DNA of 64,000 nucleotides from Micromonospora narathiwatensis. Lineage in GTDB: Bacteria > Actinomycetota > Actinomycetes > Mycobacteriales > Micromonosporaceae. Shown here piece after piece: positions 46,126 through 54,472 of this stretch. The notes under the pieces were generated by a model. That model had not been told where the DNA came from. It saw nothing but the letters and a program-made list of their open reading frames with translations, and did not search any database. Location: assembly GCF_900089605.1 (NCBI RefSeq), contig NZ_LT594324.1, positions 5,704,001 through 5,768,000 on the forward strand, given 5' to 3'. Positions within the stretch are counted from its first letter, which is position 1; each line of letters begins with the position of its first letter. Position numbers and translations under genes: made by a program.

Positions 46126-47325
46126 TCAGGCCGGGTCGGCCGGACGCCAGCGGCGCCGGGCCCCGCGCGGCAGCACCACCGCGAGCAGCACCACCACGAG
46201 GATCGCCGCCCCGGTCGCCCCGGCCACCAGCAGCGCCCGGTCCCGGGCCGCCGCCCGTCGGGTCCGCCGCGCCACCTCGGCCGGGTCCGGCCGGTCCACT
46301 CCCAGGGCCACGCCGCGGTGCGGGCGCGTCGCCGCCGGCCCCGCCGACTCGGTGACCGCCCGGTACGGGTTCAGCACCCCCGCACCGGACCCGCCTCCCG
46401 GGGCCGGATCGGTGCTGTCCACGATCCGCCGGGCCACCTCGACCGCGGACAACTCGGGACGATACTGCCGCAGCAGCGCGGCGGTGGCGGCCACGAACGG
46501 CGTCGCGTAGCTCGTCCCTTCCGCCCGGTGGTGCCCCTGCCCGGTTGCCGCCATCACCACATCGCTGCCGGGAGCCACCAGGTCGACGTAGGGGCCGGTC
46601 TGGGAGAACGTGGAGCGGACGCCGTCCGCGCCGATCGCGCCCACCCCGAGCACCCCGTCGTACGCGGCCGGGTACGGCCGGGGGTTGCCGCTGTCGTGCA
46701 GGTTGCCGGCGGCGGCCACCACCACGACGTCGCGGCGCAGCGCGTACGCGATCGCGAGGCGGACCGCCGGGCTGTCCACGTACAGCACGACGGAGAGGTT
46801 GAGCACATCGGCGTCGTGGTCCACCGCCCACCGGATGGCCCGCGCGAAGTCGGCCGCGCCGACCGTACGCCCCGACTCCCGCCCGTCGACCACCTGCTGC
46901 TCGCTGACCCGTACCGGCAGGATGCGCGCGCCCGGGGCGAGCCCTCGGAACGCCACCCCGGGCCGGGATGTGGCCGCGATGATGCTCGCCACCCCGGTGC
47001 CGTGCCCCGCGCAGTCCCGCGTGCCGTCGCCGCCCGGGTCGAGGAAGTCGGCACCGGCGAGCACCCGCCCGGCCAACTGTGGATGGGTGCGGTCGACCCC
47101 GGAGTCGACCACCGCGACGACCACCCCGGCGCCGGTGGCGAGCGGGGCGAGGCGGTCCGGCGCGTACCGTTGCTGGGGCCACGGCTGGTCCGCCACCGGG
47201 CGGGCCGGGGCGGGCGGCGCGGCGCAGGCCGACGGCGCCCGGGCCGCCGCCGGACCGGTCGGCGGTACGGCCGCGAGGACGGCCGCCAGGACGGCCAGGA
47301 CCGGGCGCGCGATGAGCCGGGACAT
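46126..47325 (-). CDS. mycP: Mycosin MycP, type VII secretion-associated subtilisin-like protease
   Basis: A membrane-anchored serine protease that processes T7SS substrates and stabilises the complex. It has 399 residues from ATG 47325, with GGAGG six bases upstream. Signal peptide 1-29, catalytic Asp74 (VVDSGVD), His108 (CAGHGTGV), oxyanion Asn208 (AAAGN) and Ser272 (GTSYATP). A C-terminal transmembrane helix at about 365-385 is followed by a basic tail. All catalytic residues are present. It is convergent with the Esx genes and divergent from the SseB-domain gene. Confidence 0.93.
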   Translation of the reverse strand: MSRLIARPVLAVLAAVLAAVPPTGPAAARAPSACAAPPAPARPVADQPWPQQRYAPDRLAPLATGAGVVVAVVDSGVDRTHPQLAGRVLAGADFLDPGGDGTRDCAGHGTGVASIIAATSRPGVAFRGLAPGARILPVRVSEQQVVDGRESGRTVGAADFARAIRWAVDHDADVLNLSVVLYVDSPAVRLAIAYALRRDVVVVAAAGNLHDSGNPRPYPAAYDGVLGVGAIGADGVRSTFSQTGPYVDLVAPGSDVVMAATGQGHHRAEGTSYATPFVAATAALLRQYRPELSAVEVARRIVDSTDPAPGGGSGAGVLNPYRAVTESAGPAATRPHRGVALGVDRPDPAEVARRTRRAAARDRALLVAGATGAAILVVVLLAVVLPRGARRRWRPADPA

Positions 47326-47406
47326 CGACCGCCTCCGTAACGTGTCGGCTCCGGAACAGGATGTTAGTGGCTCGTCGGCGTCCCGACGCACCGCGCCGGC
47401 CAGCCA

Positions 47407-47434
47407 TTGTGATCTTGTTACCACCTTGTAGGTT
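47407..47434 (+). promoter_or_regulatory. Promoter for the SseB-domain gene
   Basis: TTGTGA (47407-47412), a 16-base spacer, then TAGGTT (47429-47434), 42 bases before GTG 47477. A reasonable vegetative -35/-10 pair. Confidence 0.4.
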
Positions 47435-47476
47435 GTAGGCGATGCCTGTGGCCTGTTCGCGGAAGGAGAGGTGGCC

Positions 47477-50311
47477 GTGACCGGATGGGAGCCGGCCACC
47501 GAGGCCGAGGTGGCGATGCGGGACGCGTTGCGTGCGCAGGACCAGCAGCTCTACTTCCGCATCCTGACCCGCGTCGATCTGCTGCTGCCGGTCGCCGCCG
47601 AGATGCCCGGGCAGGCCCCGTCCGGCTGGGGCACCTGGACCACCGGCGGCCGGACGCACATTCTCGCCTTCACCTCCGTCACCGCGTTGCGGGCGTGCCT
47701 GGGCGGGAACGCCGGCGCCACCCGCCGCGTCCCGTACGCCGAACTGGCCGCCGCGTGGCCGAACCACGAGTGGTGGCTGGCCGTCAATCCCGGCCTTCCG
47801 GTCGAGGGCTACCTGCCCGCCTGGTTCGTGGCGCAGCTCTCCCGGGGCGACGTCCGGCTGCCGGGTCGGACCATGGGTGCCCGCGCCCGCCTGGAGCGGG
47901 TGGAGACGGCCGCCCGGCTCCGCACCGGCACACCCGGCCGGGACGGCACGTCGCCGCTCCCCGACGCGTTCGCGGGCGGGGCGCCGGCCGCGCCGATCCC
48001 ATCCGGCCCGGGCGGTCGCGTTCCGGCCACCGGGGACGAGTCGTCGACCGTACCGATCCCCACGCCGGCCACCCGGCCCCGCGCCACCGGATCGACCGGT
48101 CCGCCGGCGGTCCACCGGCCGGAGCCGGCGATCGACCCTCCGGCGCCGGACCGCCCAGCCCCGCTCAACCGGCGTCCCCGGGATGACGGACCGGTCCGCG
48201 ACGCGTGGCCGGCCCGGCCACCCCGCACCGCGTCCGTCGGCGGCGCCGTCGGGCCGCCCGGTGACCGGCCCGCCCCCGGCTCCGACAATCTCTCCGGCTG
48301 GCTTAGAGACCTGCGCCGGCGTCCGGACGAGTCGGATCCGTTCGCCGGCGCCGGGCGTACCGGTTCGGCGAACGGCCCGTCCGGCGAACCCGCGCCGCCA
48401 CCCCCCGCCCGGTCGTTCTTCGAGCCCTCCTCGTCCCGCCGGCCGCCGTCCCCGGGCCCGGTGCACCCGGTCGGTGAGCGCGCGGTTCCGCCGCCCCGGC
48501 TCGGCCAGGGCGGCCAGCCGTTTCCGCGCCGTCGCCCGCTGAGCGAGCCGGTGCCGGAGCAGCCCACCCGGCCGTTCGGAGTGGACGGCGGGGAGGTCAC
48601 GCAGGCGCTCCGTCCGCAGGAAGCGGCCCGGCCGTTCCGGCCCAGCCCGGCCCCGAACGAGGAGGCCACCCAGGCTCTCCCCCGTCGTCACTCCGTCCCC
48701 GGCGACGGGCCGGGTACGGCCGAGCGGACCCAACCGATTCCTCCCGGGGCCTTCGCGCCGGCCGAGACGGAGGAACTGTCCTCGTCGATCGCCGAACCGG
48801 TGTCCGGCCCACCCGCGCCGCAACGGGGTTTCAAGCCGATCGTCATCGAGGGCACCGTGATCGAGTCCCGGGACCTCACCGGGCCCGAGGAGTCGCCCCC
48901 GAGCCCTCCGGCCTTCGACGCGGCGTCCGAGCCGCACGCCGTGTCGACCGTTCCCGCCGCCACCTCGGCGATGGCGACCGCGGCCGGTTCGCCGCACCGG
49001 ACGGACGGCGACGGTTCGGGCACTCCCTGGGCCGGCCCCGCCGACCCCACCCTGCCGCTCACGATCGATCGGTCCGCCGAGCCGACGGTTTCGCTGTTCG
49101 AGCCGCCTGCGCCGGCCGCCCCGGCCGCCGCCGAGCCGACGGTTTCGCTGTTCGAGCCGCCCGCTGCGCCGCCCGCCCCGTCCGCCGCGCCGCCCGCCCC
49201 GTCCGCCGCGCCGCCCGCCCCGTCCGCCGCGCCGCCCGCCCCGTCCGCCGCGCCGCCCGCCCCGTCCGCCGCGCCGCCCGCGCCGGAGCCGGCGGCGTCC
49301 AGCGGACCGGAGCCGGCCCCGCCGGAGCCGGTGCCACCCGACTTCGTACCGGCGAACGACGTCGAGGAGGAACTGCTCGGCGCGGCGGGCAGCGGCAGCA
49401 CCGACGGTTTCCTCTCCACCCTGCTGCTGGCCCGGGTGCTGCTGCCCGTCGCGGCCGGCTCCGCGCCGGGGAGCCGCCCCGGCGACCCCGGCTTCGTCTG
49501 GCAGACGGAGCAGCTCGACGGCGAGACGTACGTGGTGGTCTACACCTCGCCCGAGCGGCTGGCCGACCGCGTCGACGGTCCGGTCGACACGGTCCACGTG
49601 AAGTTCGTCCAGCTCATCCGGCGCTGGCCGGACGAGAGCTGGTCGTTCGCGGTGAACCCGGGCGCCCCGATCGGGGCGAAGTACCCCGGCGAGCAGGTCC
49701 TCGCGCTGGCCAACTGGGCCGCCGAGGTCGGCCTCGGGGACGACCCGGAGGGCGAGCCGGAACAGCCCGCCGCCGAGGCCGAAACCATCCCCGCGGCCCG
49801 TCCCGCCGCGCCGCCGGTCGACCCGAACCGGCCGGTGACCATGCAGAAGGCGCTCGCCCCGAGCCAGCTCGCCTACTACCTGGAGCGCGGCTACGACCGG
49901 GTGTCCGGCTTCGTGCACCGGGCCGGCGAGGTGGCCCACCTGAGCACTCCGGCGCAGCTCTTTGACGCGCTCGGCCTGGGCCACCCCGACTCACCGTTCT
50001 CCCGGGACGCCGAGGAGATCTACGTGCTGCGCTGGCCGGCGTACCGGCCGAGCCTCTACCGCATCCCGTACGGCGGGCAGAACGAGGCCGCGATGCGGGC
50101 GATGGAGGGCTGGGTGATCGAGCGTCCCCCGTTCCGTGGCAACGGCTTCGCGCCAGGGGAGAGCAGCGACGTGGTCGCCGAGTTCAAGGTGGACAGCGCC
50201 CGGCTGCCGCACGGTGCGCAACTGTGCCGGATCGGTGTGGACGGCATCGACCGGGTGGTGGCGATCCTGGACACCGACGCGCTGCTCTGGCGACGGGTCG
50301 GTGAGTCGTGA
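47477..50311 (+). CDS. Large multi-domain SseB-family protein in the type VII secretion locus
   Basis: A 944-residue protein with no signal peptide or transmembrane helix. GTG 47477 is chosen for AAGGAG eight bases upstream; GTG 47471 is too close to it. SseB-like domain 1 covers about residues 8-130 (THILAFTSVTALRACLG, WWLAVNPGLPVEGYLP). A disordered Pro/Ala/Arg-rich linker runs to about 620 and includes two EPTVSLFEPP repeats and five exact APSAAPP units. SseB-like domain 2 is at about 630-760 (TYVVVYTSPERL, SFAVNPGAPIGAKYPGE). A third related domain at about 790-940 ends VAILDTDALLWRRVG. SseB domains occur in several secretion settings, but the function of this architecture is unknown; chaperone, adaptor or effector are all possible. 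Confidence 0.75.
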   Translation: MTGWEPATEAEVAMRDALRAQDQQLYFRILTRVDLLLPVAAEMPGQAPSGWGTWTTGGRTHILAFTSVTALRACLGGNAGATRRVPYAELAAAWPNHEWWLAVNPGLPVEGYLPAWFVAQLSRGDVRLPGRTMGARARLERVETAARLRTGTPGRDGTSPLPDAFAGGAPAAPIPSGPGGRVPATGDESSTVPIPTPATRPRATGSTGPPAVHRPEPAIDPPAPDRPAPLNRRPRDDGPVRDAWPARPPRTASVGGAVGPPGDRPAPGSDNLSGWLRDLRRRPDESDPFAGAGRTGSANGPSGEPAPPPPARSFFEPSSSRRPPSPGPVHPVGERAVPPPRLGQGGQPFPRRRPLSEPVPEQPTRPFGVDGGEVTQALRPQEAARPFRPSPAPNEEATQALPRRHSVPGDGPGTAERTQPIPPGAFAPAETEELSSSIAEPVSGPPAPQRGFKPIVIEGTVIESRDLTGPEESPPSPPAFDAASEPHAVSTVPAATSAMATAAGSPHRTDGDGSGTPWAGPADPTLPLTIDRSAEPTVSLFEPPAPAAPAAAEPTVSLFEPPAAPPAPSAAPPAPSAAPPAPSAAPPAPSAAPPAPSAAPPAPEPAASSGPEPAPPEPVPPDFVPANDVEEELLGAAGSGSTDGFLSTLLLARVLLPVAAGSAPGSRPGDPGFVWQTEQLDGETYVVVYTSPERLADRVDGPVDTVHVKFVQLIRRWPDESWSFAVNPGAPIGAKYPGEQVLALANWAAEVGLGDDPEGEPEQPAAEAETIPAARPAAPPVDPNRPVTMQKALAPSQLAYYLERGYDRVSGFVHRAGEVAHLSTPAQLFDALGLGHPDSPFSRDAEEIYVLRWPAYRPSLYRIPYGGQNEAAMRAMEGWVIERPPFRGNGFAPGESSDVVAEFKVDSARLPHGAQLCRIGVDGIDRVVAILDTDALLWRRVGES
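49175..49279 (+). repeat. Five exact 21-bp tandem repeats
   Basis: The units start at 49175, 49196, 49217, 49238 and 49259; each begins GCCCCGTCCGCC and encodes APSAAPP. Exact identity between copies suggests recent slippage; copy number probably varies between strains. Confidence 0.92.
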
Positions 50312-50673
50312 GCCGCGACGGCTACGTGGCCCGCTGGCGGGGCCGGGAGTACCAGGCCAGCCCGGACGGCGACGACGTCCGCCTCTACCAGCCCGAACCG
50401 GGCGAGGGCTTCGAGGAGGTACGCCCCGGGCGACACGTCCGGGTGGTGCCGGCCGCCGAGGTCGACGAGATGGCGTACGTCCGGACCACCTGCACCTGGC
50501 AGGGGCAGCCGTTCATCGTGCTGGCCGAGCACGACGGCTGGCTGCGGGTGGAGTACACGGGTGGGCGGTGGCCGGTGGCCCGCGCGCTGGGTCTCGAAGC
50601 CTTCGACTTCGGGGTCTACCAGGGCTGGGCGCCGGCGAACGAGGTCGCCGACCTGCGCGAGCAGCGGGTGTGA
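50308..50673 (+). CDS. Small protein coupled to the SseB-domain gene
   Basis: A 121-residue cytosolic protein of unknown function. GTG 50308 overlaps the SseB-gene TGA (GTGA), so it is translationally coupled. The N-terminal half is beta-rich and acidic (YVARWRGREYQASPDGDDVRLYQ) and the second half has VEYTGGRWPVARALGLEAFDFGVYQGWAPANEV. It may be a dedicated partner or inhibitor of the large protein. No family recognised. Confidence 0.65.
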   Translation: MSRDGYVARWRGREYQASPDGDDVRLYQPEPGEGFEEVRPGRHVRVVPAAEVDEMAYVRTTCTWQGQPFIVLAEHDGWLRVEYTGGRWPVARALGLEAFDFGVYQGWAPANEVADLREQRV

Positions 50674-50674
50674 G

Positions 50675-51607
50675 TCAGGACTTCGCCCAGCGCAGGATCT
50701 CCCCGAGCACCACGTCCGGTGCCTCCATGTGCGGGAAGTGCCCGACCTCGTCGAGCAGCCGCCACTCGTACGGGGCGATCACGTAGCGGCCCGAGCCCTG
50801 GGCGGTACGCGGCAGGGACGACCGGTCGAGGGCACCGTGGAGCTGGAGGGTCGGCGTGACCAGCGGGCGTTGCATCAGCTTGACGAACCGGTAGCCGTGC
50901 AGCCGCAGCACCGACCGGAACGCCCACCGGTAGCCCTCCATGGCGCAGAAGGCCGCCTGCGGGATCTGCATCGCCTCCCGGCAGCTCCGGGCGTACGCCG
51001 CGAAGTCCGGGCCGTTCACCCAGCGTGGCCCGCCCCAGCGGCGCAGGATCGCCTCCACCTCGGCGGCGTCGTCCCGGGTCAGCACGTGCTCGTAGCGGGG
51101 TAGCTGGAACTTCAGGGTCGGGGTGGAGGCGGCGAACTGGCCGCGCGGGTCGGCGAAGATGGCGGCCCGCAGCCGGAGCGGGTGCGGCGCCCCGAGCACC
51201 ACCAGCCGCCGGACCAGGCTGGGGTGGAACGAGGCGGCGGTCCAGGCGATGAGGCCGCCGGCTCCGGAGCCGACCAGGGTCGCCGACCGTTCGCCGAGCG
51301 CCCGGATCAGCCCGGCCACGTCGGCGGCGAGGGTGTAGCCGTCGTACCCCCGGGGTGGCTTGTCGCTCGCGCCGTACCCGCGCAGGTCCATCGCGACCGC
51401 CCGGAACCCCGCGTCGGCGACCGCCGGCAGCAGTTCCTGCCAGGCCAGCCAGTATTCCGGAAAGCCGTGGAGGAAGAGCACCATCGGGCCGGTGCCGGCC
51501 TCGACGACGTGGAAGCGGCTCCCGTTGGCGCCGACGAACCGGTGCGTCCACGGCCCGTCGGGGAGGACGCAGGACTCGTCGACGGGTCCGCGTCGCTGGT
51601 CGGTCAT
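50675..51607 (-). CDS. Alpha/beta hydrolase, epoxide hydrolase-like
   Basis: A 310-residue alpha/beta hydrolase. The HGFPEYWLAWQELLPAV block and DLRGYGASDKPP are typical of epoxide hydrolases. The nucleophile position reads GSGAGG, where the canonical G-x-D-x-G or G-x-S-x-G would put Asp or Ser; here it is Ala, so catalysis is doubtful or uses another residue. The His near the C terminus (DEVGHFPHMEAP) is present. ATG 51607 is supported by TAGGCT seven bases upstream. The stop lies two bases after the convergent small gene. Confidence 0.82.
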   Translation of the reverse strand: MTDQRRGPVDESCVLPDGPWTHRFVGANGSRFHVVEAGTGPMVLFLHGFPEYWLAWQELLPAVADAGFRAVAMDLRGYGASDKPPRGYDGYTLAADVAGLIRALGERSATLVGSGAGGLIAWTAASFHPSLVRRLVVLGAPHPLRLRAAIFADPRGQFAASTPTLKFQLPRYEHVLTRDDAAEVEAILRRWGGPRWVNGPDFAAYARSCREAMQIPQAAFCAMEGYRWAFRSVLRLHGYRFVKLMQRPLVTPTLQLHGALDRSSLPRTAQGSGRYVIAPYEWRLLDEVGHFPHMEAPDVVLGEILRWAKS

Positions 51608-51614
51608 GTGGCAC

Positions 51615-51620
51615 AGCCTA
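51615..51620 (-). promoter_or_regulatory. TAGGCT -10 box for a leaderless hydrolase transcript
   Basis: On the minus strand TAGGCT is followed by seven bases and ATG 51607, with no ribosome site. Confidence 0.5.
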
Positions 51621-51722
51621 GGGCCGGCAACGCGCGGGTGGCTGTGCAGGTGGCGAGGATCAGGGGATTCTCCGGGAGACCACCGGAGGGGCCGGTGCGG
51701 GGGCACACGATTCCGCAAAGGG

Positions 51723-51755
51723 CGATGCCCGGGCAGGTGACCTGCCCGGGCATCG
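51723..51755 (-). terminator. Stem-loop after the first M6 protease gene
   Basis: A perfect 15-bp stem, CGATGCCCGGGCAGG and complement, around TGA. It lies 30 bases past the protease stop. Confidence 0.7.
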
Positions 51756-51784
51756 GGTGGTGCGTTGTCGTGCCGATCAGCGGC

Positions 51785-54202
51785 TCAGGAGAACTTCACC
51801 TTCATCGAGGTGCCCTTCTGCTGCTGAACCGTGATCTTGACGCCGGCGGCCGGGAGCTTGACGCCGTGGTTCGGCAGCTCCGGGTACCAGTACTGCTTGG
51901 TGTCGTTGAACACCGGCTGCGCGTCCTGGCCCCGGATGTACTGGGCCTGGCCGTTGATGTGCAGCGTGAACGAGTCGGCCTTGTTCAGGCTGAACGGCGC
52001 GTCGTAGACCTGGACGCGGGCCCGCCAGGGGTTGCCGGTCAGGTTGTAGATCGGCCGCGGGTGCGCGTCGATGATCAGGTTACGACCCTCACCCGGGTGG
52101 TCGAACGTGTCGTTGTCGGCCCACCGGAGGTTCCAGTAGGAGATGAGCAGACCCTCCTGGTACGCGTAGTGGTCCACGTAGTCCGGGCGGGTGTTCAGGT
52201 AGCCGAAGTAGTACGGGCCGGTCTTCAGGTACTTGTCGTACGAGACGTACGACCGGTTGCCGGCGATGTAGTAGTTGTCGAACTTCCGCTTGTAGCTCTC
52301 CTCGACGATGCTCCAGCCGCTGAGGGTCCAGCCGCTGGCACCCGCCTCGGCACCGTCGCTGAGCACGGTCTGCCCGTCGGCGGTGACGGTGATGGTGTCA
52401 CCGTAGAAGCCACCGGCGGAGAGGCCACCGTCGGTCTGGTAGCGCAGCCGGAACTGCGCGACCTTGCCGGCGAGGGAGTTCAGCGGGATGTTGACGTCGA
52501 CCCACTGCCCGTTGCTGGAGCCGTCCAGGGCGAAGCGTCCGGTCGAGATCTCCTTGAGGGCCTTGCCGTTGGCCGTGCCCGGCAGGCTCGACCAGGTCTG
52601 GCCACCGTCGGTGGACGCCTCGAAGAAGAGGTAGTCGTAGTCCTCCTCGATGCTGTAGCGACCCTTCATGGTGAGCGCGGCGCTGCTCTTCCCGGTGAGG
52701 TCGATGGTCCGCGTCATCGTGTTGTTCAGGTCGTCGGCGTTGCCCGAGAAGAACTGCTTGGTGCCCTCGAACGGCTTGCCGTTCTGGAAGGTGTACTCCC
52801 GCTGCGGGAGCACCACCACCGCGGCCTGCGCCTTGCTGGAGTTGTATTCCTGCGGGCCCAGCTCCAGGGTGCGCTTCTGGCCGGCCTTGACGACCTCGTA
52901 GTCGAGCCAGCCGAGCTGGAGCTTGTTCCAGGCGCCGAGGTCGCCGCCGCGCTCGCCGATGCCGCCGTCGTTCTTGTCGCCGAGGCGGCTCTGGGCCATC
53001 AGGGTCCAGTGCTCGTTGTTGTTGTCCCCGCCGTTGTTGATGTTGTAGTCGTCCGGCAGGCCGAGGTCGTGGCCGTACTCGTGGTAGAAGACGCTACGTC
53101 CACCGTTCTCCGGCTGGATGGTGTAGTCGCCGATCCAGACGCCGGTGTTGCCGATCTGGGTGCCGCCGAGCGGGTTGGCGGCCGGGCCGGTGTTGCCGAT
53201 GTCGGAGGCGTAGGCGTACCAGCGGTGGCTCCAGATGGCGTCCTCACCCTGGAACGGGTCACCGTCGGCCTGGTCGCCGCCGGCGTGGACGATCTGGAAG
53301 TGGTCGATGTAGCCGTCCGGCTCGTTGAAGTCGCCGTCGCCGTCGTAGTCGTACCGGTCCCACTGGTCCATCGCCCGCACGTCGGCGGCGATCTCCGCGT
53401 CCGACCGGCCCTGCGCCTTCTGGTCGGCGACCCACTGGTTGGCGGCGTCCCGGACCAGGGCCCAGGTGTTGGAGCAGACGTTGGAGGCGCACGGGTAGCC
53501 GTTGGAGCGGCCGTAGCGCGCCTCGTTGTACCGCACCTTGACCCAGTTGGTGACCTCGCCGTCGACGCTGTAGCGGCCCGAGGACTGCGCCTCGTAGTAC
53601 TGCTTCAGCGACTCGTCGCCGGGGGCGGTGCCGAAGTACAGCTTGCGGTAGTAGTCGGCGTTGTAGTCCGACTGCCAGACGGTGGAGTTGTCCACCGCCC
53701 GGTTGGGCTTGTCGATCTCGTTGCGTAGCGGCCCGTCGAACCGGGTCGGGCCCGCGGTGTTCGGGTCGGTGTCCTGGTCCGGGTAGCTCGGGTGCCGCTC
53801 GTTGCCGAACTCGACGAGGATCACGAAGATCTGGTCGGTCTGCTCGCGCGAGAGCTCGACGTACTGGTCCTGGGTCGGACCCTTGCCGGCCTTGGTGCTC
53901 TTGGCGGCCTTACCCGCCTTGGGACCCTTGGCCGCCTTCTCGCCGACCTTGACGACCGTGCTGCCGTTGATCTTCTCGGCCTTCGCCCGGCCGGAGAGGA
54001 CCTCGCTCAGGCCCTCCTGGCGCAGTGCCCGGCGCTTCTCTTCCAGCGGGTTGGGCAGGTCATGGTCGGCCCGGGCGGGCTCGGCCACCGACGGAGCGGC
54101 GGCCGGCAGCTTCGCGGCCGGCGCGGCGCTGGCGGCCGTGCCTGCCACCAGTCCCGTCGCGGTCAGCGAAAGCCCGAGCAGACCCACTGCGACTTTCCGC
54201 AC
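51785..54202 (-). CDS. Secreted M6 (immune inhibitor A-type) metalloprotease 1
   Basis: An 805-residue secreted protease. GTG 54202 has GGAGG seven bases upstream. Signal peptide about 1-27; propeptide to about residue 115 (a Lys/Ala/Gly-rich stretch precedes the catalytic domain). The zinc site is H374-E-Y-G-H378 with LGLPD (HExxHxxGxxD). The Asp-rich DYDGDGDFNEPDGYIDHF block upstream of it probably binds calcium. MAM-like and beta-sandwich modules fill the C-terminal half. It is one of three related proteases in a row; a 16-bp palindrome lies in its promoter region. Confidence 0.92.
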   Translation of the reverse strand: MRKVAVGLLGLSLTATGLVAGTAASAAPAAKLPAAAPSVAEPARADHDLPNPLEEKRRALRQEGLSEVLSGRAKAEKINGSTVVKVGEKAAKGPKAGKAAKSTKAGKGPTQDQYVELSREQTDQIFVILVEFGNERHPSYPDQDTDPNTAGPTRFDGPLRNEIDKPNRAVDNSTVWQSDYNADYYRKLYFGTAPGDESLKQYYEAQSSGRYSVDGEVTNWVKVRYNEARYGRSNGYPCASNVCSNTWALVRDAANQWVADQKAQGRSDAEIAADVRAMDQWDRYDYDGDGDFNEPDGYIDHFQIVHAGGDQADGDPFQGEDAIWSHRWYAYASDIGNTGPAANPLGGTQIGNTGVWIGDYTIQPENGGRSVFYHEYGHDLGLPDDYNINNGGDNNNEHWTLMAQSRLGDKNDGGIGERGGDLGAWNKLQLGWLDYEVVKAGQKRTLELGPQEYNSSKAQAAVVVLPQREYTFQNGKPFEGTKQFFSGNADDLNNTMTRTIDLTGKSSAALTMKGRYSIEEDYDYLFFEASTDGGQTWSSLPGTANGKALKEISTGRFALDGSSNGQWVDVNIPLNSLAGKVAQFRLRYQTDGGLSAGGFYGDTITVTADGQTVLSDGAEAGASGWTLSGWSIVEESYKRKFDNYYIAGNRSYVSYDKYLKTGPYYFGYLNTRPDYVDHYAYQEGLLISYWNLRWADNDTFDHPGEGRNLIIDAHPRPIYNLTGNPWRARVQVYDAPFSLNKADSFTLHINGQAQYIRGQDAQPVFNDTKQYWYPELPNHGVKLPAAGVKITVQQQKGTSMKVKFS

Positions 54203-54256
54203 GTGGTACCTCCGGTGTGAGGGAACCGGCCCAACGGGGGTACGGGCCGGTGAGAC

Positions 54257-54272
54257 GTCCCACTAGTGGGAC
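54257..54272. promoter_or_regulatory. Perfect 16-bp palindrome upstream of protease 1
   Basis: GTCCCACTAGTGGGAC is fully self-complementary, 55-70 bases before GTG 54202. It has the form and place of a dimeric repressor or activator site. The spacers of proteases 2 and 3 lack an exact copy. Confidence 0.45.
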
Positions 54273-54416
54273 TAATGGTGAAGATAAACATTCCAGTGAC
54301 GGGTGGGAAGACAGGCGCTTCGATTTGTAGCAACTTTCTGTTGGGGTCGCCCCCTGCCGTCACATCCGCATCGGTCGATCGGCTGGTCGGGTTAGGTGAC
54401 CGCCCCGGGTACGCGA

Positions 54417-54452
54417 AGAGGGGCCGGTGGCGTCGCCGCCACCGGCCCCTCT
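54417..54452 (-). terminator. Stem-loop after the second M6 protease gene
   Basis: A perfect 16-bp stem, AGAGGGGCCGGTGGCG and complement, with a 4-base loop, 20 bases past the stop at 54473. Confidence 0.75.
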
Positions 54453-54472
54453 CGGAACCGCGGGTCACCCGA

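Noticed and set aside
49175..49279. CRISPR array
   Set aside because: The repeats are contiguous, 21 bp, without spacers, and encode a Pro/Ala linker in frame.
45875..49984. 1369-codon open frame on the minus strand
   Set aside because: It lies antisense to the SseB-domain gene and in another frame of mycP; the translation is Gly/Arg-rich low complexity, inflated by the 21-bp repeats.
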